DNA of 64,000 bases from Lucinisca nassula (taxonomy: Eukaryota; Mollusca; Bivalvia; Lucinida; Lucinidae), in the NCBI GenBank assembly GCA_963580285.1, contig OY757023.1, positions 86,949,108 to 87,013,107 on the forward strand. The letters are read 5' to 3'. A program made the translations under genes and the position numbers. Positions 29,817 through 40,628 of the stretch are shown here, piece after piece (the stretch's first letter is position 1; every line of letters starts with the position of its first letter). Below the pieces are notes generated by a model, which was not told the origin of the DNA, ran no database searches, and saw nothing but the letters and a program-made list of their open reading frames with translations.

Positions 29817-32800
29817 CCCCTGTGAAAAAAGTTCAAGAACTTGAAGTTTGTTCTTGAACTCTTCAAGAACTTCAAGAACTGTTCTTGAACTTACTGAACG
29901 TAGTTACTTGATCTTTTTTCAATTCTTGAAGTAATGAACTATTTTTCTTGAAGAGATGAACTTCTAGAACCTTGGATCTTGAACTTGAAAAGTTCATAAA
30001 CTTGCATTTTAAATTGCAAAAAAAGTTCAAGAACCTGAAATTTGTTATTGAACACTTTAAGAAATTCAAGAACTGTTCTTGAACTTTTTGAACAAAGTCC
30101 ATGGATCTTTTCTAGTTCTTGAACTATTGTTCTTGAAGAGATGAAGTTCAAGAACCAGGGTTCTTGAACTTGCAAAGTTCTCGAACTTGCATTCTAGATA
30201 TTTAAGTACGAAACTTCTATTGTTTAGCTTTACATAACATTTTAATTACTAAACTTTAGCTGTTTAGCTTTACATAAACTGTCCAATCAAAAGCCATGTT
30301 ATATATAGTACATTCAGACATCAGAAAGAGTGGGAAAATAGAGCTAAATCATGATTTTTTATGCATTTCAATGTCTTGAAATAAATTGCATGATGAGATA
30401 CACTGCACCTTACAAGACATATTTGTTATCTACCACTAAATACAATGAAGCATGCTAAAGTCAGAAAAACATGGATTATTTATTGTGTAATGGAATGTGT
30501 CAGGATTTAGAGGTAAAATCATCATTTTTTCTAGAAAATTACATGTACTATGCATTATTTTGGAAAACCCATCTGACCTGTAAGTTTTTAATAATGTCCA
30601 TTTGTTTGCTGATATTAATGATTTTCCAGGTTAAACTTTATGAGTTTTTGTTATTTCACAGCTAAAATGGAAATAATTCTTTAAATGCATGCACATACAA
30701 GAAACAATTCCTTGTATGCTGCTCAGGGAATAGATTATGTTACAGATAAGCAGTATAGGAGATCAGTGGAAAAATATTGCCAGGGGTCAGTGTGTCAACT
30801 AGAGCTGTCAGAGGATCTGACTATAGCCCCGCTTCAGCGCTGTCAGAGAAGAAAGTTATTTAAGCTGCAGAGAAAACAGTTATGAACAAGAAATAACTGT
30901 TGAAAATTTTACATTATCTGGAAAAACTCTAAGAGTTGTGAGCCCTTGTCCCTCATTTCAATGAGCATGATACATTACCAGAATGTCCATGTTTATACTA
31001 AATTTCATCTTCCATTTTTCAATGTTCAAAGGGTAATAACTCCTAAAGTAGGCAAATCAGAGTCAGGGTTCCTGCGCTCTGCACATTGTCTCATGGTGCT
31101 TTACACTTGTGTGAAGTGTCATGAAAATATCTCAAATGAGTTATGGAGCCGACACAGTCAAAATTGCCTTTTTAAATGTTCAAAGGGCAATAACTCCTAA
31201 AGTAGGCAAACCAGAGTTATGGTTCCTGCACTCTGCACATCATCTCAAGGTGCTTTTCATTTATTTGAAGTTTGATGAAAATATCAGAAACGGTTATGGA
31301 GCGGACATAGTTAAAATTGCCATTTTTTAATATTCAAAAGCCTATAACTGAAAAAGTAGACAATCCAGAGTTTGGGTTCCTGCGCTCTGCACAGGTAATA
31401 TGGTGCTTTACATTTGTGTGAAGTTTCATAAAATTATCTCAAACGGTTTTTGAGTTATCGAGCAAAGACGGCTAAAATTGATATTTTTCAATATTCAAAG
31501 GGAAATAACTCAAAAATTAGGCAATCCAGAGTTATGGTTCCTGCACTCTGCACACCATCTCATGGTGTTTAATGTTTGTGTGAAGTTTCATGAAAATATG
31601 TGAATGGGTTTTAAAGTTATGGAGCGGACACGAAAATTGTTAACAGACACAGACAGACACACAGACAGACACACAGAAAATACGAAAACCAGAGTTATGG
31701 TTCTTGCGCTCTGCACATTGTCTCATAGTGCTTAACATTTGTGTGAAGTTTCATGAAATTATCTCAAACGGTTTTCGAGTTATGAAGCGGACACTGTTAA
31801 AATTGCCATTTTTCAATGTTCAAAGGGCAATAACTCCAAAAATAAGGAATGCAGAGTTATGGTTCCTGCGCTCTGCACATCGTCTCATAGTGCTTAACAT
31901 TTGTGTGAAGTTTCCTAAAAATATCTCAAACGGTTTTCGAGTTATGAAGCGGACACAATTAAAATTGCCATTTTTCAATGTTCAAAGGGCAATAACTCCA
32001 AAAGTAGGCAATCCACAGTTATAATTCCTTCGCTCTGCACATTGTCTTATGGTGTTTAACATTTGTGTGAAGTTTCATGAAAATATGTTAAGCAGATACA
32101 AAGTTATGGAGCCAACACAAATTAACGGAATCACGGAATTACGGAATTACGGAAAATGTTCAAAGGGCAATAACTCCAAAAGTAGGCAATCCACAGTTAT
32201 AATTCCTTCGCTCTGCACATTGTCTTATGGTGTTTAACATTTGTGTGAAGTTTCATGAAAATATGTTAAGCAGATACAAAGTTATGGAGCCAACACAAAT
32301 TAACGGAATCACGGAATGACAGAAGGACATGGCAAATCCAATATAGCCCCACTTTTTCAAAGCGGGGCTATAATTAAACATGTGCAATATGAGCATTGGG
32401 ACATATTCAGGAAATGGTTCAAGATTTTTTATTAGGTTCAAGAACTGTTCTAGAACAAGTTCATGAACAGTCACTGATCTCTTTGTAAGGTTCAAGAACT
32501 ATTCTAGAACAAGTTCTTGAACTGTCCATGACCTCTTAATGGCTTGTTCAAGAAATCGTTTAGTTCATGAACCAGTTCAAAATATTTTTCTTTAAAATGT
32601 TCATTAATTGAAGTTCTCAAACTGTAAAGAACTAGTTCAAGAACTTGGGAGTTCTAGAACTGACAATTTAGACTTCATGAACCATTCAAGAACTTTTTCT
32701 TGAACAGTTCTTGAACGGTTCTTGAATTGTTCTTGATAATTTCACAGGGGCTGCACAAGCATTATCTAGAACAAATTCTAGAATTGTTCCATAACAAATT

Positions 32801-32911
32801 CTAGAATATGTTCTAGAACTTTGTTCTAGAATGGCCATTTAATGTTCAAGAACAATTCTAGAACTAGTTCCAGAATTGTTCCAGAATCATTTCTTGAATT
32901 CCTCGCAGGGG
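29817..32911. mobile_element. TTCnnGAA-word element, copy 1, interrupted
   Basis: Starts CCCCTGTGAAAAAAGTTCAAG. Its exact inverse TTTCACAGGGG occurs at 32740-32750, and a weaker one, TCGCAGGGG, at the right end (32911). Most of the body is made of GTTCAAGAAC, GTTCTTGAAC and TTCTAGAA words in both orientations; a unique ~600-bp AT-rich middle follows 30200. Copy 2 at 57949-59364 is uninterrupted, so without the insert at 30798-32372 this one is about 1.52 kb. No known family comes to mind. Confidence 0.75.
30798..32372 (+). mobile_element. Hairpin-ended element (TATAGCCCCGCTT), inner level
   Basis: 5' ACTAGAGC at 30798; TATAGCCCCGCTT starts 24 nt in; the exact inverse AAGCGGGGCTATA ends at 32372 as the right arm of a stem beginning TATAGCCCCACTTTTTC. 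The paralogous empty site at 58911-58920 reads GTCAATTAAA, so the ends are known to about one base and no target duplication over 1-2 bases exists. Body units of ~150-165 bp carry TTCAAAGGGCAATAACTCC, GGTTCCTGCGCTCTGCACA and GTGTGAAGTTTCATGAAAAT. A CAGACAGACACACAGACAG tract lies at 31645-31680. Confidence 0.8.
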
Positions 32912-33455
32912 GAGCCTCAGATATTCCATATGAAAGGTAATGCTATAGAGATATTCTTTACTAAATATGAAGAGACTCTAAAATATGGTTACAGAGATAT
33001 GAGCAACGCAAAACTTTAACATAAACATTGATGAACAGACAGACAGATAGACATCCCATCCAGCGGCTTGACCTGGGAGCTTAGATATTCCAAATAACAG
33101 GTAATGCTATAGAGATATCCTGTACCAAATATGAAGAGAATCCAACATGTGGTTACAGAGATAATTGAGCAATCGAAAAGGTTTAACACAAAACTTTGAC
33201 GTAAAAGTTGACAAACGGACGGAAAGCCCACCCAGGGACTTGACCCAGGGGCTTAGATATTCCACATAGAAGAGGATCTAGCATGAGGTTACAGAGATAT
33301 GAGCGATCATAAAGGTTTAACTTTGACATAATGGTGGACAAATGGACGAATGAAGAAATGAACAAACAAAGTAACGAATGTACGAACGAACGGATGAACT
33401 GATGGAAAGATGAAAACTATATACCCCCTGACATACTTCGTATGCCGGGGGTATA

Positions 33456-33751
33456 ATAAACAGTGTGTGCTGAGATGAAGAACTGCATTCCATGGCAGCT
33501 GATCTTGTCAGTATCCCTTTTATCGGATGACTGGCTTATTAAATGTTCATTGGTTATTGGTTGTAAATGCAGACAGGAGCACATAATTCTCAAACAATGA
33601 GGGTTTAGGTCTTTGCCAGAGTATTTATAACTTTTAAGAACTTTGGGAAAAGCTAGAGCATAAAACAATAAATTTATTTCCTGTTGTTCAGAGAAAACAT
33701 AAAGCTTGATTTTTATATGAGTTGTCCTTCTAGCAGACAATTTATGTTGTC
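33456..33751. other. No recognisable feature
   Basis: A 107-codon minus-strand frame reaches in here, but it has no recognisable motif and overlaps the end of a repeat element. Confidence 0.35.
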
Positions 33752-33879
33752 ATCCCAGCAGACACACATCGCTAGGGCAACGTCAGATCAACGTCGGTGC
33801 AACGTCACGACGTTGCATCGACGTTGATGTGACGTTGCATAAACGTCATGACTTTGTAATGACGTTGATGTGACGTTGA
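33752..33879. mobile_element. CCCAGCAGACACA element, left part
   Basis: Left end ATCCCAGCAGACACACATCG, then GCTAGGGCAACGTC and a series of ACGTTGATGTGACGTTG words that are themselves partly palindromic. It stops abruptly where MITE B sequence begins. Confidence 0.7.
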
Positions 33880-33959
33880 TGCGTTCTGCGGCGTCTGATC
33901 TGGGCCTGCACTGTTTGCCAGGGTACCCGTTCTGGGGTTTCTGGTACAAAATGGGTTAA
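33880..33959. mobile_element. MITE B, right third only
   Basis: GTTCTGCGGCGTCTGATCTG, GGCCTGCACTGTTTGCC and GGTACAAAATGGGTTAA give the right arm and right end of MITE B. The left two thirds are missing; the break lies at the hairpin tip. Confidence 0.8.
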
Positions 33960-34362
33960 TGGGTAATGTGTAACACTGTGATTATTTTTTTTTTCTGGTA
34001 CATAAGAACTTGTACAATGACTTTTATCACATGCCCTTCAAAAAATGCGGTGATGCACTTAAAGTCAAAAGACCTTGATTTCTTTACCTGCGTTTAAAGC
34101 TAGTGTATTAACCTTTCAGAAGCTAAATAAAGACCAATAGCAGAGGACAATCTGATTTTTTAAAACATTTTTTCATAAAAAATATAAAATTTGACATTTC
34201 ATGTGGATTCTGGGCAAATGACGGACATGCAATCACAAGCCTTAATTATATGTATAAATTTGCTAAAAAAAGGAGAAAACAACACCTTGAAAATGTCGTT
34301 TGCTAGCCGAGTTGTTAAGACTGCCAAGTACAAGTAAAACCTGTAATAGTGGCCACCTAAGC
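33960..34362. other. No recognisable feature
   Basis: AT-rich stretch with no dispersed repeat recognised until CTGTAATAGTGGCCACC near 34340, which resembles 34850-34900 (CCTGTATTAAGCAAGC words). Confidence 0.35.
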
Positions 34363-34372
34363 AAGCAACCTG

Positions 34373-34499
34373 GTTTCATTGGGCGATAGGGCTTGAGCTG
34401 TCATTTCATCTCAATGTCGGGTAAAAGTCCCACAAAATTGGAAGCAATGTCTCCAAAATGACCTATACAGTGTTGACAGGGAGGTTAAACCTCAAATCA
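34373..34499 (+). mobile_element. 5'-truncated SINE-B with 10-bp target duplication
   Basis: Only the last 127 bp of SINE-B are present (TTTCATTGGGCGATAGGGC to GGTTAAACCTCAAATC). AAGCAACCTG lies at 34363-34372 and 34500-34509, so truncation occurred at insertion. That is typical of LINE-driven reverse transcription. Confidence 0.9.
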
Positions 34500-34554
34500 A
34501 AGCAACCTGTTTAAAGCAAGCATGCTTTAATGTTTCCCCCCAAAAAAGGCAAAT

Positions 34555-34843
34555 GTCACGTGAACAAACCTGTGAAATGAACCCCCCCCCCCTAAACCCC
34601 ACTTAATATAGAGAAAACTGGGGTTTGCAGGTGTACATTATTTTTCTTATTTCTGTTCCAAGACATAGGTTGTGGGTACTCGTAAGAACCGCCTCAATGA
34701 GGCGGTTCAAACGAGCACCCACAGCCTATGTTTGCAGTTAAAATAAGAAAGTTAATCACAGATTTTCATCAGAAAAGTAGCCATTTTGCAGATATGAAAG
34801 AATGCACTATGTCGCACGGATGCGTTATCGTAATGGGTATTAA
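34555..34843. mobile_element. Hairpin MITE H, second subfamily
   Basis: Left GTCACGTGAACAAACCTGTG and AACCCCACTTAATATAGAG; centre GTACTCGTAAGAACCGCCTC and AATGAGGCGGTTCAAACGAG; right CGCACGGATGCGTTATCGTA. Ends as at 18530 and 43553. Confidence 0.85.
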
Positions 34844-35089
34844 AATTCACCTGTATTAAGCAAGCACCTATCTTAAGCAAGCAAATTTTGGTTACCTGTG
34901 TATCCCTTAGGTGCTTGCTAAACACAAAAATTCCATGTTCAGCAGCTGACTATCTGTGTCTGCTCAAAATACCCTATCTATCTATCTATATATCTTCATA
35001 TACTGAATCGGTCATATTTGGCCATTACCTCAGTTGCCCTAAATACAGATTCTCGATGCTCTTTTAATGCTCTGCAAGCTGGGTAATTT

Positions 35090-35225
35090 TTTTTTCAACA
35101 GATGACATATTGCAATGTTTTCTTATTTTTCCCAGAAACCAGAAGTTAACAGCTCATGCAAATTGTCTCCTACAATATAGTCCTGTTTTCTGCGAAAAAT
35201 AAAAATATCAACAATTTAAATTGTC
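35090..35225. repeat. Repeat Q, diverged unit
   Basis: TTTCAACAGATGACATATTG on the left and CAATTTAAATTGTCATCTAT on the right are the inverted ends; TTTTCCCAGAAACCAGAAG and CCTGTTTTCTGCG match the core at 28690. Confidence 0.6.
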
Positions 35226-35346
35226 ATCTATTGAGAGAGTGGTAAAGGTTAAATCATCTTATCAAGGTGGCGTCAATTAGCAACCTTTGGGGGCAGAAAT
35301 AAGAAAAACAATACCCAATTTTTTCCTACATATTTTTTCCAGGGTA

Positions 35347-35559
35347 TTAACTCTTCTCTTGCTGAATATTCATTTAAGCCACATGCATCTCTGACTTTGA
35401 ACCAATCAGATTACTTGATGCAATTTATTCCTACAAATTCATAAACTGAATGTCAAACAGTGTAGATCCTGATCAGATGGCTTCTTCAGAAGCCATCTGA
35501 TCTGGATCTACACTGTTTCCAAAGATATGGGTTGTCGTGAACAGCATGATTAGAGTTAA
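35347..35559. mobile_element. MITE A copy
   Basis: TTAA both sides; ends CTCTTCTCTTGCTG and CAGCATGATTAGAG; core perfect over about 55 bp. Confidence 0.9.
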
Positions 35560-36099
35560 AATTTCAGAGGCTTGAGACAAAAATACCCATGTAATTAAAT
35601 AATAAGTGATTGAAATATTTTTGTCAAAGCTATTTTCAGAACTACAAGGTTAATGCACTGTTTAAGGCATTATCTGTATTAAATTAACCAAACAATATAT
35701 TGCATGCAGGCATGTATTAATCACAAATGAACTGTGGCTATCATTACATACAAATGCAACAAGGTATTGTCTCTATATATCAGAATTATATTCCATAGAG
35801 AGAGGTCAATTTGCAAGGGTTATATTTTGTTATGCATGTCTAAAATAAAGACTGATAATGTCAATTGCATGTGAGATAACAACAAACTTATTTACTGTAT
35901 ATACCCGAGCAGTGAAAACCCAGGCTTCTCATCCAGGTCTACACTACTTGCCACTCATCCAGCTTTTTTAGAAATTGCACTTGTTCAAATTTTAGACGCA
36001 TGGAAAGAAATGGATCTAATCAGAAATTGATCTGTGGGCAAAGGTTAATCTGCAGGGGCTAACTATTTTGTCTGAAAAAAGATTTATGGGCTAATTGAC
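35560..36099. other. No recognisable feature
   Basis: AT-rich DNA without shared repeats or a supported gene. Confidence 0.4.
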
Positions 36100-36505
36100 A
36101 AATACGGTAATGATCCCAAGTATTGGGACAGGATAGGCTTGTCCCCCACCCATCGGAGCTTGGAGAAATAGATTGGGCTGCATGATGCTTCAAGAACGAA
36201 TATGAGAACTGGTAAACTGCTTGGGGCTTATCCTGCCCAGGCAAATTTGTGCGACGTCAGGCCGCTGATGCATATAAACCCTATTGGTTTCATTGGGCAG
36301 CAGGGATTGAGATGTCATTTCATCTGAATGTCGGGTAAAAGTCCCACAAAATTGGAAGCTATGTCTCCAAAATGACCTAAATAGTGTTGACTGGGCGTTA
36401 AACCTCAAACCAAATAAACAAACAGGATAGGCTAAGCAAACACTGTGCAGCCCCAGATCAGACTGTCACCAAAGAAGCAGTCTGATCATACAGTTTGCCA
36501 TTCCC
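36100..36505. mobile_element. MITE C copy interrupted by SINE-B
   Basis: Left ATGATCCCAAGTATTGGGAC and, after the SINE, ATAGGCTAAGCAAACACTGT, GATCAGACTG and its inverse CAGTCTGATC, then TTTGCCATTC and CACCTTTTGGACT-like sequence. The uninterrupted copy is at 57412-57560. Confidence 0.7.
36140..36421 (+). mobile_element. SINE-B, 12-bp target duplication, empty site known
   Basis: ACAGGATAGGCT lies at 36128-36139 and 36422-36433. The paralogue at 57427 reads GGGACAGATAGGCTTAAGC with no SINE. This copy has a diverged middle and a shortened head. Confidence 0.95.
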
Positions 36506-36655
36506 CTGTTTGCATCTTTTGGACTCCATGCTGGATAAGTAACAAATTTGTTAAAAGTTTAGGAGAATTACAGCAAGTCCTCAAGGTGTCCAAAGTTTTA
36601 GGATTTTTACCGTATCTACCCACTCAGTGTAAGCATTTACAGAAAACCTGAATAG

Positions 36656-36867
36656 TTAACCCTTATCTTGCTGAATATTCATTTAAGCCACACCCATTTT
36701 TGTCTATCAACCAATCAAATTACTTGATGTAATTTATTGCTACAAATTTATAAACTGAATGCCAAACAGTATAGATCCTGATCAGATGGCTTCTTCAGAA
36801 ACCATCTGATCTGGATCTACACTGTTTGCAAAGAAAGGGTTGTCGTGAACAGCAAGATAAGGGTTAA
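36656..36867. mobile_element. MITE A copy
   Basis: TTAA both sides; ends CCCTTATCTTGCTG and CAGCAAGATAAGGG exact; one mismatch near the palindrome tip. Confidence 0.95.
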
Positions 36868-37654
36868 CCACAGGGGCCACTGACTCACAAACCATAACAT
36901 GATCATTCAGGGACAGCAAAAATACAAGGGCAAGTCAATAAGTAACCAGCCTATCCCATTTCCAATTGACCTAGACAACCAAGATTTTCATGCCTTGTTT
37001 CAATACATGTTTTAGGCATTAGGGCAAATTGCACCCTTATCGTGTCATTCACTCATAAGATATTGAACATCAAATATGGCTAGCTTTTTGTCAAAGTTGA
37101 GTACCGAGCTGTGATTCGGTACTTGTATTTGAAAAGGAAAACAGGTAAAAAAAAACACTGCGAGTTGACCAATGTTCATGGGTCTTCTGCACCATCATAT
37201 TATGCACAAGTCAAATTCTGGGATGGGGAATTCAAAGCAGTAGAACGTCTTTAGAAGACGAAACCAGGTCTGGAAGTCCACACTGTAATTATACCTAAAG
37301 GCAGAGTATTTTAAGTTTACACTAAAACTCGTGTGAATTCGAACCCTACACCATTTTGGGTGTAAAATGTAACTTTGAGTAACAATACACTGATAACTTG
37401 TATAATTTACTCAAAATTTGGTGTAGCACTGCAAATTTGGTGTTTGGTGTAACGAGTCTGTAAAACAAGTGTAACGTTTCGTATCAACTGGTATTTGAAA
37501 TAAATACACTATTTATGGAGTAAGGTTTGCTGCTACATAGGGTAATTTTAGTCATACTACAGGGTAACAGTTTTGAAAGTCGGTGTAAATGTGAACATTA
37601 CACTTTTTGCAGTGTAACTAAGTATCGGTGTAATATTTCTTCAAATGATGGATA
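36868..37654. other. Mostly unassigned; GTGTAA-rich segment
   Basis: From about 37280 to 37618 words such as ACACTGTAATTATACC, GGTGTAAAATGTAAC, GGTGTAGC and CATTACACTTTTTGCAGTG suggest a small element with weak inverted ends (ACACTGTAA and TTGCAGTGTAA), too diverged to call. Confidence 0.4.
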
Positions 37655-37960
37655 TTCGGCCCCCGCCCATAGGGGCTTGGAGAAATATATGGGCTGCATG
37701 ATGCTTCCACGCAGAGCTGAATCCGGCCCGCACACTAGTACTGGTAAACCGCTTAGAGGATCTAAGCCTGTCCAGGAACTGCGGTGCGAGGCGGACCGTC
37801 CGTGGTAATAAACCCTATTGGTTTCATTGGGCGACAGGGCTTAAGATGTCATTTCATCTCAATGTCGGGTAAAATTCCCACAAAATTGGAAGCAACGTCT
37901 CCAAAATGACCTTTACAGTGTTGACGGGGACGTTAAACCTCAAATCAATCAATCAATCAC
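37655..37960 (+). mobile_element. SINE-B, full length, 10-bp target duplication
   Basis: ATGATGGATA lies at 37645-37654 and 37961-37970. The tail is CAAATCAATCAATCAATCAC, a different simple repeat from the CAAACAAA tail of most copies. Confidence 0.95.
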
Positions 37961-38286
37961 ATGATGGATAATATAAATCTCACAATTTCTCAATGAATTA
38001 AAAATGATCATCACCTTTGACCTAAGATGATTTATTTCCTCTAAGGAAATAAATCCCTGTAGCCGGTCATACTTATTCAATGCAATCGTTATATTTAGAC
38101 GCGGGAAAGTTTAATTAACGTCGACGCGTGTTCTTGACTTGACGTCAATGGCGTCTCAGAAGATGTAAACAATGTTCAAAATGTATGACGTCAGAATCGG
38201 AGACAGCGTTGAAATACAGACTACACGGACATAACCGTTGAATGAGGCGTAAGTTTGGTTATTGTAATCTCGCATTTTCACTGTTT

Positions 38287-38520
38287 TATAATAATAATTA
38301 TAATAATAATAATAATCGACCTTATTTATAGAGGGTAACACATTTAGTAAACTAGTACTAATCTTCCATGTGGCCCTCTTTTCCTGGGTAGAACCAGTAC
38401 TAAGCAATGTGGATAAAGTCTCTTGCTCAAGGAAACAACACTTGCCGCTCGTGGGATTCGAACCCGGTACCTTTCGATCCCGAGGCCGATACTTTACCAC
38501 TGCACCACTGCGCTCCACTG
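38287..38520 (-). mobile_element. SINE-D, tRNA-derived, minus strand
   Basis: Read in reverse: GTGGTGCAGTGGTAAAGTAT (A box), GGGTTCGAATCCCACG (B box GGTTCGAATCC), then AAGTGTTGTTTCCTTGAGC and a tail of TTATTATTATTATAA. The tRNA-like head has drifted and the body is not tRNA, so it is a SINE and not a tRNA gene. The frames over it on both strands are chance. Confidence 0.8.
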
Positions 38521-38725
38521 TCACGGTAATCATTTTTGTTCTTCAATTTTTGTTCTTCTATTTTTATTCTTCTGTCCAGGCCCTTGTCCCGGCCCTTGTC
38601 TCAGCCCTCTAGTCAGCTAGTTAGACTGTGTAGGCGAGATGTCTGTCACTAGCATAGTTGGGATAGGGGGTGCAAAATCTGTTGTCTCAAGGGCAACACA
38701 AGAATAAGTATATGATACAACATAG

Positions 38726-38993
38726 GTTTTGTTTGTTTGTACAGGAGTTTAATGGCCCAGTCAACACTATTTAGGTCAGTTTACCTATATGCAAGCTTAT
38801 ATGTAAGCGGTTAACCAGTACAGTGCACATTCTTTCGCCAGAAACTGACAACTGCCCTTCTTGAATCAGCGTGAAGGATAGAATGGCTATAGAAAAGATT
38901 CCATGATCAATCTCTACGAAAGAATGTTGCCGACTCCGGCAGGTATCAAACCTGCGTCCTTCTGATCACCGTTCTGACGCGCATCTGACTGAG
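38726..38993 (-). mobile_element. SINE-C, tRNA-derived, minus strand
   Basis: In reverse it carries the GACTCAGTC-type D arm, ATCAGAAGGACGCAGGTTTG (B box region), GGCAACATTCTTTCG, CAGTTTCTGGCGAAAGAATG and the tail GGCCATTAAACTCC. ATGATACAACATAG (38712-38725) and ATGATAACATAG (38994-39005) flank it, a slightly mutated target duplication. Confidence 0.85.
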
Positions 38994-39093
38994 ATGATAA
39001 CATAGAAGAAAAAGGCAATGATCAGCCAAAAATATAATTAACTTTCACCTTCTGCCCTTCTACCTCCAAAACGAACATTTTGCGTATTATGTA

Positions 39094-39317
39094 TTAACCC
39101 TTTCGGTACCAAATGTTCCTCCTTATATATAGCAGGAGTCCATTTCGATATTAAGGGTTGTCAGCTTGTGTTTTCATCAAAAATTTATTTGGAAAATGAC
39201 AGGACTTTTAGCAAACAGTGTAGGCCCTGATCAGACGCCGCATTCTGCGGCGTCTGATCTGGGCCTGCACTGTTTGCCAGGGTAGCCATTTTGGGTTTCT
39301 GGTACTCAATGAGTTAA
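39094..39317. mobile_element. MITE B copy
   Basis: TTAA both sides; ends CCCTTTCGGTACCA and TGGTACTCAATGAG; core GATCAGACGCCGCATTCTGC and complement intact. Confidence 0.9.
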
Positions 39318-40088
39318 ACAAAGTACCAAAAGACTTTTAACAATTAAGTGACTGGCATCCCCAGAGAAAATTTAATCGAAATTTCAGTAAATTTCATTGA
39401 AATTTCACTGAAATCCTCATATTTTGGTGGATTTCACCCATTTGACCAAAATTTGATGAAATTTCAATGAAATTTCAGTGAAGTTTCAACAAATTTCACT
39501 GACATATTCAAAATTTCAGTGAAACTTAATTTCAATGAAATTTCAATGAAAATTCACTAAAATTTCAGCAGTATTCTTGCATAAATTTTGATCGTCTACA
39601 AAATTTAAGTGATAGTGAAATTTCAATGAAATTTCAGTGAAATTTCAGTATTTTTTCAATCAAATGACCAATGCATTTTCTTCAGTTACAAAAGTTTTAA
39701 CGTATATTAAAATAAAGAAAGCTTCTAAGGAAAATATTAGATAAGACTAATGCGAAGAAACAATGTAAGAATGAAGCAAGAAAACATGCAACAACATACA
39801 CCACAATTTTTCCCCCTTATACAGTTTTGGATAAAATACTTTTCACAGATGGATCCTAAAAATGTACAGATCATACAGAAAAATGACCATTTCTTTTCTG
39901 TATAATCTATACATTGTAATTGGACACAACACTGCCACCCATTTACTAACACATTTCCTGCTTTGGACCCCTAAAACCGTGCTATAAAGTCCTCAGGTAG
40001 TGGAGTACATTAAAGTATCAGCATATCATCTTAAAAGCCTCAGAAGTTTGGACATACATATAGACTGCTGTCACAGACTTAAATTTTA

Positions 40089-40493
40089 ACAAGATGTGTT
40101 TGTGAAACACAAACATGTCCCCAGGCAAAGGTCAATTTTTTTCTTATCCTAAGCCCTTGTCACAAGGAACCTACATGCCAAATATGAAGGTTCTATCTGA
40201 AGGGGTCACAAGGAACCTACATGCCAAATATGAAGACTCGATCTATCTGAAACGGTTCAAAAGTTATGACCAATGTTTTTTCTTGTCACAAGGAACCTAC
40301 CGGTACATGCCAAATATAAACGGTTCAAAAGTTATGACCAATGTTTTTCCTTTCAAGTAGGGAATCCAGATGTTTGGGCAAGACTAGCTTGTTTCGGCCT
40401 TAAAGTTATCCAGCAAACAGACAAGCCAACAAACAGACAGGGCAAAAACAATATGTCCCCGCTCTTGCTCTTGCATGCATGCATGAGGACATA
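40089..40493 (+). mobile_element. Hairpin-ended element (ATGTCC type)
   Basis: 5' ACAAGATGTGTTTGTGAAAC with a GTGTTTGTGAAACAC stem; CATGTCCCC begins about 26 nt in; the 3' end is a CAGACAGACAGGG-like tract and a stem TATGTCCCCGC...GAGGACATA. The body has two or three CACAAGGAACCTACATGCCA units also seen in the element at 6880. Confidence 0.7.
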
Positions 40494-40628
40494 AAAATGT
40501 GGACATAATAAAATTGCAGTTGGAACAGCAAAAAGTGAACACCCTGATCAGAAACAGGCTGTTCTGAGTCTGCAATATTGGCTAAGATTACTGTATACAG
40601 GTTTATATCAGAGTACCCTCTGTTTTGG

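Larger units (their letters stand above)
29244..33455 (+). mobile_element. Hairpin-ended element (TATACCCCCGGC), outer level of nest
   Basis: 5' ACTAGAC at 29244; TATACCCCCGGC starts 27 nt in at 29271; the exact inverse GCCGGGGGTATA ends at 33455 as the right arm of a stem TATACCCCCTGACATAC-TTC-GTATGCCGGGGG. The body is a ~165-180 bp tandem array (GGTAATGCTATAGAGATAT, GTGGTTACAGAGATATGAGC, CTTTGACGTAAAAGTTGAC, GGACGGACAGCCC) with units near 29358, 29512, 29700, 32935, 33103 and 33240. A TTC-word element (29817-32911) interrupts it. Non-coding. Confidence 0.8.

Noticed and set aside
30798..32372. A 2-bp AA target duplication
   Set aside because: The site is A-rich and the apparent AA can come from either side; a duplication-free insertion explains the data equally well.
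38420..38520. tRNA gene on the minus strand (GGTTCGAATCC)
   Set aside because: It is the head of SINE-D with a TTATTA tail; the anticodon arm cannot be formed properly.
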